Source: Botryllus schlosseri (taxonomy: Eukaryota; Chordata; Ascidiacea; Stolidobranchia; Styelidae). From it: 27,386 nt of DNA. Below are positions 22,381 through 27,386 of this stretch, in pieces; position 1 is the stretch's first letter; each line of letters begins with the position of its first letter. The stretch covers positions 1 through 27,386 of the forward strand of contig ATSW01009642.1 in NCBI GenBank assembly GCA_000444245.1. The letters run 5' to 3'. Both the position numbers and the translations under genes were made by a program. The notes below the pieces were generated by a model, which was not told where the DNA came from, did no database searches, and saw nothing but the letters and a program-made list of their open reading frames with translations.

Positions 22381-22474
22381 TGCCAGCGTTGGGATTCGAA
22401 TTTCGAACCCACGCCACGTAAGTGACTGGTGCCTAAAGCCAACGCCTTAGTAAGACCACTCGGCCACACTGCAA
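22381..22474 (-). repeat. tRNA-Leu(UAG)-like SINE head or tRNA pseudogene
   Basis: On the minus strand TGTGGCCGAGTGGTC gives the leucine-type D arm. TTGGC-TTTAGGC-ACCAG gives an anticodon arm with UAG in the loop and one C-A mismatch at the loop side. A long variable arm follows (TCACTTACGTGGC), then a T arm GGGTTCGAAATTCGAATCCC. The T loop carries an extra TTCGAA-like repeat and the acceptor pairing is poor, so it is not a functional tRNA. An A-box-bearing segment of it is duplicated in tandem (next entry). Confidence 0.7.
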
Positions 22475-22561
22475 CGATTAGGCGCCGATTGTACCCTATT
22501 ATGATAGTAAGACCACTCGGCCACACTGCAACGATTAGGCGCCGATTGTACCCTATTATGA
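22448..22561. repeat. Perfect 57-bp tandem duplication
   Basis: Two identical 57-base units, 22448-22504 and 22505-22561, begin TAGTAAGACCACTCGGCC and end CCCTATTATGA. The unit covers the D-arm/A-box part of the tRNA-Leu-like sequence plus about 30 bases upstream of it. The lack of any difference points to a recent event, an assembly artefact, or ongoing conversion. Confidence 0.9.
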
Positions 22562-22586
22562 TCATAGATAATTACTTGGTCTAGTA

Positions 22587-23420
22587 CAGTGGTTCCCAAA
22601 CGGTGGGGAATTTCGGGATTTCTGGTGGGGAATGGAATCACTTTTGAAAAAATCTTTACAGTAATATTCTCCTTTATTAAATGTCGTTTTGAAATGCCGG
22701 CCGAATATTTCGTAGCCATTTGCAATTCAGCGATTTATATTATCAGTGCCTCCAATTAGCGAGAATCGCCTGGATAGCGACACGTATAGGCCTACTCTCC
22801 AGAAATGTATTTATTCATTTGTACANCANCATCGGTCACGAAACGTAGTGATAGAAAAANTCTGATTCGTTGTAATAAGAGCTCATCTTGAAGAACATGC
22901 ATTNAAGGGAGATCGTGGAATCGCTAATTGATAGCACATACAAATGAAATTACATATTTATGTTATTTCAAGTTATTTTAGTATTGTGCGAAAGNGTNGT
23001 TTACGGTGGCTTATATATATATATATATCGCACGCATGAGTTCGTCAACATCAGGAAGTTTGTCTGACCCGTGTAATATTCGGCACTTACGTATGTAAAT
23101 TGATGCTATCCCGCAACAGTTGGACAATTTTCAAACCCCTCCTATATTTCTGTTGGCTGCGCGCCGGGGTAGATACATAAATCTACGGAGGTGCGTTTTC
23201 GGTTACTAGTTCACCGCTGCTGTGTGTTGATCAATTCCGGGGATCTTAACAATCACCAATAGCACGTACTATTTACTAAGCATAGTCTAGCAAAATTTTA
23301 TTGGAGGTAGCACTTTAAAGGGTAGATATGGATAATTGGATATAGAGATTTTAGGTGGGGAATGAAGGCTCGGAATAAATCGGAAGTGGGGAATTACGAT
23401 AAAAAGGTTGGGAACCACTG
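22587..23420. mobile_element. hAT non-autonomous element, 834 bp
   Basis: CAGTGGTTCCCAAAC (22587-22601) and its inverse GGTTGGGAACCACTG (23406-23420) match at 14 of 15. GTGGGGAAT follows the left end and occurs again in the same sense near the right end (twice in each). The flanking octamers do not match (gtctagta, cattatac), so the target duplication has decayed or one end was exchanged. It holds an (AT)n run at 23012-23028 and six N bases. There is no transposase frame. Confidence 0.75.
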
Positions 23421-23437
23421 CATTATACCCACAGGTC

Positions 23438-23863
23438 AGAACAGTTGAAAGTGTGAGCGGCCCTTTCCGATGATGCGAAATCTGTCGTCTCGATAATTTT
23501 TCGCACAAGCAGGATTATCCAACAGATGTTTGCCAATGGCAGAATTCATGGTCTTTGAACGCACAACCTCAAGCTTGAGCGGATGAGCTTTTCACCGAGC
23601 GTGGTGTATTTGTATATACGTGTTCTGATAAATCTAGGGACATGCTGGTTTATGATATGATAGTTGATGTAGAATGTTCTTTCCAATTCTCTACCAGTTG
23701 CTGACGATTACCCCTGACGAGTGTCAGCAGAAAATATTCGGGTTCAGTTCAATATGAATATACTACTAGAAAAAATTATCGTAACGACAGATTTCGCGTC
23801 ATCGGGAGGGGCCGTTCACACTTTCAACTGTTCTTTCCAATTCTCTTCTAGTTGCTGACGATT
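23438..23863. repeat. Interleaved inverted and direct repeat structure
   Basis: An arm of about 64 bases (23438-23501, starting AGAACAGTTGAAAGTG) recurs in inverse form at about 23770-23834 (ending CACTTTCAACTGTTCT) with some 90 percent identity. Independently, a 34-base segment GTTCTTTCCAATTCTC... at 23676-23709 recurs in direct orientation at 23830-23863 with two differences, overlapping the end of the right inverted arm by 5 bases. The left arm starts 17 bp after the preceding hAT element ends. Confidence 0.75.
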
Positions 23864-24660
23864 TCAATTGTATATTGAAATTCTGTACCTCAAAGCAGCT
23901 CTTTAAATTGTGATAAATAGAAAAGATTACCTTTTTGATAACTGGTCCTCTTAGATTTTGATTGTAGTTTCGTTTTCCTTTTCTGGATTGGTTTCACCAT
24001 ACTTATTTTTTATGAAATGACCTAATCATTAGGTCGAAACGCGTAGACCTATATGTATCGTACCGTACACTGTATTATCGTAAGATAGCTGTTATGAATA
24101 TCGTTATCCATACCGATATAGTTCTTCAAGAAACAATTTGCAATAAGTCCGCTTTACCGCACATATTATTTAAGTTATACTTAGGCTGCGTCCTGGCCCT
24201 GGAGAACATGAGCATTGAAAAATTATTGCCTATTTAATTTGTTGCCGTTATCGCATTCGGCAGAATTTGATTGTTTCGTCTCAGATCAATGAAGATTGTG
24301 CAGCATTGTCCAATAGCGTTGAATCACAATCATCGAAAGTTCATTGCTGTGACAGGGGATGAGAAAATTGATTTTGGAATGAATGAGAGAGTTTCACTAT
24401 AGATAACAAACCTACGTAACTTAGTAATCTATAGTTTCACACGCTCGATACAGAAAGCGTATATATCTTCCACTCTGATTTTGAGCCTCATGCCGCCACA
24501 ATTCCTACCAGGCGAAATTGGACTATGGAAATCCAAGTGAAACGACTACTGACAACTGGTTAAGGCAAGTGCGACACATCCAACACCTATATATTCAGTA
24601 GGTCATGGCTCTGCGGCTGCTTATACTTGTTAAAATTGAATCAATTTTGGTGTGCAGCGT
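23864..24660. other. Unannotated spacer with a small palindrome
   Basis: ACCTAATCATTAGGT at about 24019-24033 is a perfect interrupted palindrome followed by CGAAACGCGTAGACC. No gene seen. Confidence 0.35.
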
Positions 24661-24689
24661 TTTTTTTAGGGTTCCCTGACAATTTAATC

Positions 24690-24814
24690 AATGAATGGCT
24701 GGAATCCGGAAAAAAAGTTATTTTTGAACAGCCCTAATGGACGTTACTCAGCCTTCACCAGGACTTTTTGGATCCGGATTCCCTCCGGCCAGGCCCATGA
24801 TCCGTACATCTCTA
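24690..24814. mobile_element. Two hAT-like right ends in close succession
   Basis: GTTATTTTTGAACAGCCCTA (to 24736) and GATCCGTACATCTCTA (to 24814) each look like the right terminus of a different hAT family (inverse of TAGGGCTGTTC and TAGAGATGTACGGATC). GGAATCCGG and GGATCCGGATTCC words lie near both. No left ends were found, so these are fragments. Confidence 0.35.
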
Positions 24815-24831
24815 ATAGTCAGGGCTACTAC

Positions 24832-25267
24832 CACTGTTGGAATGACTCGAGCCACCTATACCGAATGACTTGACTTGGAGCAAAATTTATGAGTCAATTT
24901 CAAGTCATCAAGTTAACGGTGTCGCTAAAAAGGGCTGATCTTGGATATATCCGGATTATGGTTTCTTATTATAACATCAGGAAATATAGTTACACTAAAT
25001 CGCGAAAATTATTTTAGGTTGAATTCATCGGCCCTTTCGTCCCCGCCAAGTTACTTATACGTAATTTAGCAGTTCCACACATGCGCCAGGGATACCACGC
25101 CTTCTTGCATGTTTATTTGATGCTATATTCGTTCCTGGATTCAAAATATATGCCGCCTTTCAAACATCTATCACAATGGCCAAAATATGCCCCGTACATC
25201 GAAAAATCAACTTGACTCGACTCAAAATGTGCAATGACTCGAAGGTAGTGCCTTGATCCCAACACTG
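24832..25267. mobile_element. hAT-type element, GACTCGAGTC family, older copy
   Basis: CACTGTTGGAATGACTCGAG (24832-24851) faces CCTTGATCCCAACACTG (to 25267). ATGACTTGACTTGG and CTTGACTCGACTC words line the two ends. The flanks share only the first four bases (gcta), so any duplication is largely gone. It is clearly related to the element at 26751-27249 but more decayed. Confidence 0.6.
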
Positions 25268-25342
25268 GCTATGTTACTTTTCACCTGTCCGTAGTTACCT
25301 TGAATCTAGCACTTCAAAACCTCTCGCTTCTGCCCACGTAGT

Positions 25343-25797
25343 TTAGAGGTGATAGATCTGGAAAAGCGTTATGTCGACTGGAATAACATCCTCTACAACT
25401 ATTTCCACATCCAAATAGGTCGGCAGCAGCAATCACTTCTCGAAAAACCTATCCCAGTAGAAAGTATCGAAACAATTCCCATACAAATCTCCACAAAACT
25501 CAATAATTCTGCTGTCGCTGGACATGAAAACAGTAAAAACAATAATTCAATAAAACCCATGTGCAGAAAATCAAACAAAGTAAAAACTATCCAATAGAGT
25601 TCGATGTCTCGAATGCACGCAGTGGCACTCCTGATGAAGAACAAAGAAATGCTGCACTCTCTAAAGTCTCAACCCTGCCTTTTCATAACATCTCATTTAA
25701 AAAGCATGGAGTGGAAGTTCTGTTTCATGACCGCCATCTCTTGAGTTTGCTGAAATACAATTGTGCGATTGTGACAAGATCAATAAATTATTTTTAA
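25343..25797 (+). other. Coding-like stretch, protein and family not recognised
   Basis: The reading frames over this stretch have a protein-like composition (for example VDWNNILYNYFHIQIGRQQQ and FKKHGVEVLFHDRHLLSLL). An acceptor-like GTAGTTTAG precedes it, and AATAAATTATTT follows at about 25784. It is not one intact frame and resembles nothing I can name. It could be a host pseudogene, a poorly assembled last exon, or debris of a retroelement. Confidence 0.3.
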
Positions 25798-25799
25798 CA

Positions 25800-26410
25800 T
25801 AATATTTGACCAGCTTACTACGATTACTTGGGTGTGAGGGAGCCTCAACAGCTCAGGTACCATTCTGTTGGGCGGTTTATCTGTCTAAAGCGCACCGACT
25901 TATTTGATTTCAAACTGAACGGTAAAACAACTACTAATATGACAATGTTGTAAACATGGCCCCTCCAGAAGCAGCATTGAGACTACAAGAAATCTCTATT
26001 TTTAGAAGCTATGGTTGGATATTTCCATTTCATGGAGACTGTAGACGCTGTGTTTTAACTTTGAGTGAATGAAAACAACTGTTTCACTTACAAATTGAAC
26101 ACGCGACACGAAATACTGCTACTGCAATTTCCACAAGCAATTTTATCCTTACCAATACGACTACCACATGATCAGATATGCCCCGTCCCTGGTCTAACAA
26201 GTATTGCATTACATGAAAAAACTACATGGGTACATATAAGTTCATGTCAATTCGTACACATTTTGTACAAGACTAGAGTATAGGAGCTTAGAAAATGCAC
26301 TGGGCAAAATATTATGAGAAACACGGGAGAATTTGAACGCCTGGCCGGTGACCATTGATCATTCAGTGCGGTGAATGTAAAAGCCAAATATTGAAAGAAC
26401 ACAATCTGAC
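25800..26410. other. Unannotated spacer
   Basis: No supported gene. An open frame at 26065-26283 carries one phrase (EKTTWVHIS) that weakly recalls a retroelement integrase end, too short to call. On the minus strand this interval would contain the downstream exons or 3' UTR of the gene at 26411-26689. Confidence 0.3.
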
Positions 26411-26689
26411 CGTATCTTTTAGGATCTTGCTTTGTAAACGTGCCAGCTCACTTTTCAAGTCATTTGTCACTTTGGCCTTCTGTTGAACATGGTTGGCTTC
26501 CGTCTCTTCCACTCTGAAAGATTCCGAGCATAAGCAATTAGTTATCACCGATTATTGGAACTCCCAGCACCGAGGTGTAGGGACCTACGTTTTGAAGTAT
26601 TGCTCTTGCAACTGTTTCAAAGATCTGTGCCGATGTGTCTGTACCACTCGTATCTGAGAGATCTGTTTCATTTGCTCTTGCAACTGCGC
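26411..26689 (-). CDS. Two internal exons of a minus-strand coiled-coil protein (partial gene)
   Basis: On the minus strand an exon 26689-26589 follows a strong acceptor (TTTTTTTCCCTTTGCAG) and reads AQLQEQMKQISQIRVVQ, then RSLKQLQEQYFK, with a GTAGGT donor. After a 75-bp intron, exon 26513-26411 continues in phase (acceptor GAATCTTTCAG) with VEETEANHVQQKAKVTNDLK and SELARLQSKILKDT. Both are heptad-like and Gln/Glu/Lys-rich, so a long coiled coil. A GTCAGA donor is assumed at 26410. If it is not used, the frame would run to a stop at 26363 with an unlikely tail. The 5' part lies beyond the window, and the hAT at 26751-27249 sits in the intron before these exons. The protein was not identified. 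Confidence 0.65.
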
Positions 26690-26750
26690 CTGCAAAGGGA
26701 AAAAAATGAAACACACACACTTTTGAAGGCATACTGGTACTGGTCTTGGC

Positions 26751-27249
26751 CAGGGTTGTAATGACTCGAGTCACGATTTTCTGATGACTCGACTTGACTC
26801 GTCATTTTCTCAAAATACGGAAATGACTTAACATTGCGCATGACTCAAACCAAGTCATATGACTCGAGACTCAGACGGCAAAGACCGACATTTTATTGTA
26901 ATTTCGAAGAATAGTAAAGTAACCACGTTATTGGGATTTTGTCTATTGGTACTGGTACTTGAAAATGCGACCAGAAACTGCTAAATGTGAGGAAAATTTG
27001 TGTAATATAGATGCGAACCATTTGATGTCACCAATCAGAGTTATAAAAGTGGATTTAACAAGACTTTAACTGGAACTGAGCAGTCAACATAATGACTTGG
27101 ACTCGAGTCATAACACCATGACCTCTGCTTGATGACTTGGACTCGGACTTTGACTCCGTGAAGAATTGAAATTGACTCGCCTTGACTCGAGTCAAAACTA
27201 TGTGAGATTGACTTGTGACTCGGAGCCTCGTGACTTGGTTACAACCCTG
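26751..27249. mobile_element. hAT-type element, GACTCGAGTC family, 499 bp, 8-bp target duplication
   Basis: CAGGGTTGTAATGACTCGAG (from 26751) and TCGTGACTTGGTTACAACCCTG (to 27249, key part GGTTACAACCCTG) are inverse ends. The flanks gtcttggc (26743-26750) and gtcttgga (27250-27257) agree at 7 of 8. Words built on GACTCGAGTC and ATGACTTGGACTC crowd both ends. The centre is AT-rich and non-coding. It is inserted in an intron of the minus-strand coiled-coil gene. Confidence 0.85.
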
Positions 27250-27386
27250 GTCTTGGATCTAGAATTAGGTCATAAAAAAATGGACACAGACGTACAGAAC
27301 AAAATTCAGTCGCGGATGAAAATATTAGCACTGCTGATTATAAATCAATATCCATTATTGATTAATTTCCCCGCCAACAAACGGAG

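Noticed and set aside
22381-22474. Functional tRNA-Leu gene
   Set aside because: The T loop carries an insertion, acceptor-stem pairing is poor, and the anticodon stem has a mismatch next to the loop.
26065-26283. Frame with EKTTWVHIS resembling the end of a retroelement integrase
   Set aside because: A single short phrase with no other retroelement part or terminal repeat around it is not enough to name an element.
1-27386. CRISPR arrays, operons or prokaryotic defence genes
   Set aside because: No spaced direct-repeat array exists, and the spliced genes, SINEs and LINE show the DNA is eukaryotic.

Overview
The window is eukaryotic, from a metazoan. It has intron-split genes with GT-AG boundaries, AATAAA signals, tRNA-derived SINEs, a LINE fragment and many hAT-type DNA transposons. 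By eye it is AT-rich, and scattered N bases point to a draft assembly. Several introns are only 57-72 bp. The two best gene models (a cyclin-O-like protein and a coiled-coil protein) would fit a marine invertebrate deuterostome such as a tunicate, but nothing here fixes the species.

Layout. 1-8250 is mostly repeat debris: a SINE head, a 1291-bp hAT element with Tol2-like ends and a perfect 8-bp target duplication, a small TIR element, a LINE-type 3' tail, a strong GC-rich hairpin, a 5'- and 3'-truncated CR1/Jockey-like LINE (about 4500-5838), the C-terminal fossil of a hAT transposase and more hAT ends. 8251-12712 (+) is a six-exon cyclin gene of 613 codons that most resembles cyclin O. Its last intron is almost entirely a transposon with a second hAT nested inside. 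14423-20915 (+) is a five-exon gene for a 290-residue basic coiled-coil protein with four tryptophan repeats about 40 residues apart, each preceded by a basophilic kinase-type site. Its two long introns also hold transposons.

20916-27386 is again mainly repeats: a tRNA-Leu-like SINE with a perfect 57-bp tandem duplication, four clear or probable hAT elements, and an overlapping inverted/direct repeat structure. An unrecognised coding-like stretch lies at 25343-25797. Two exons of a minus-strand coiled-coil gene (26411-26689) run in from beyond the right edge.

The genes do not form an obvious pathway. If the cyclin is a true cyclin O, a link to multiciliated cells or centriole amplification would be expected from the vertebrate family. 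The neighbouring coiled-coil protein has a style seen in microtubule or ciliary proteins, but that link is inference only. The most distinctive features are the transposon layering (families defined by short-word arrays at their ends, nested insertions, an intron grown from about 43 bp to 1363 bp) and the repeat architecture of the coiled-coil protein.
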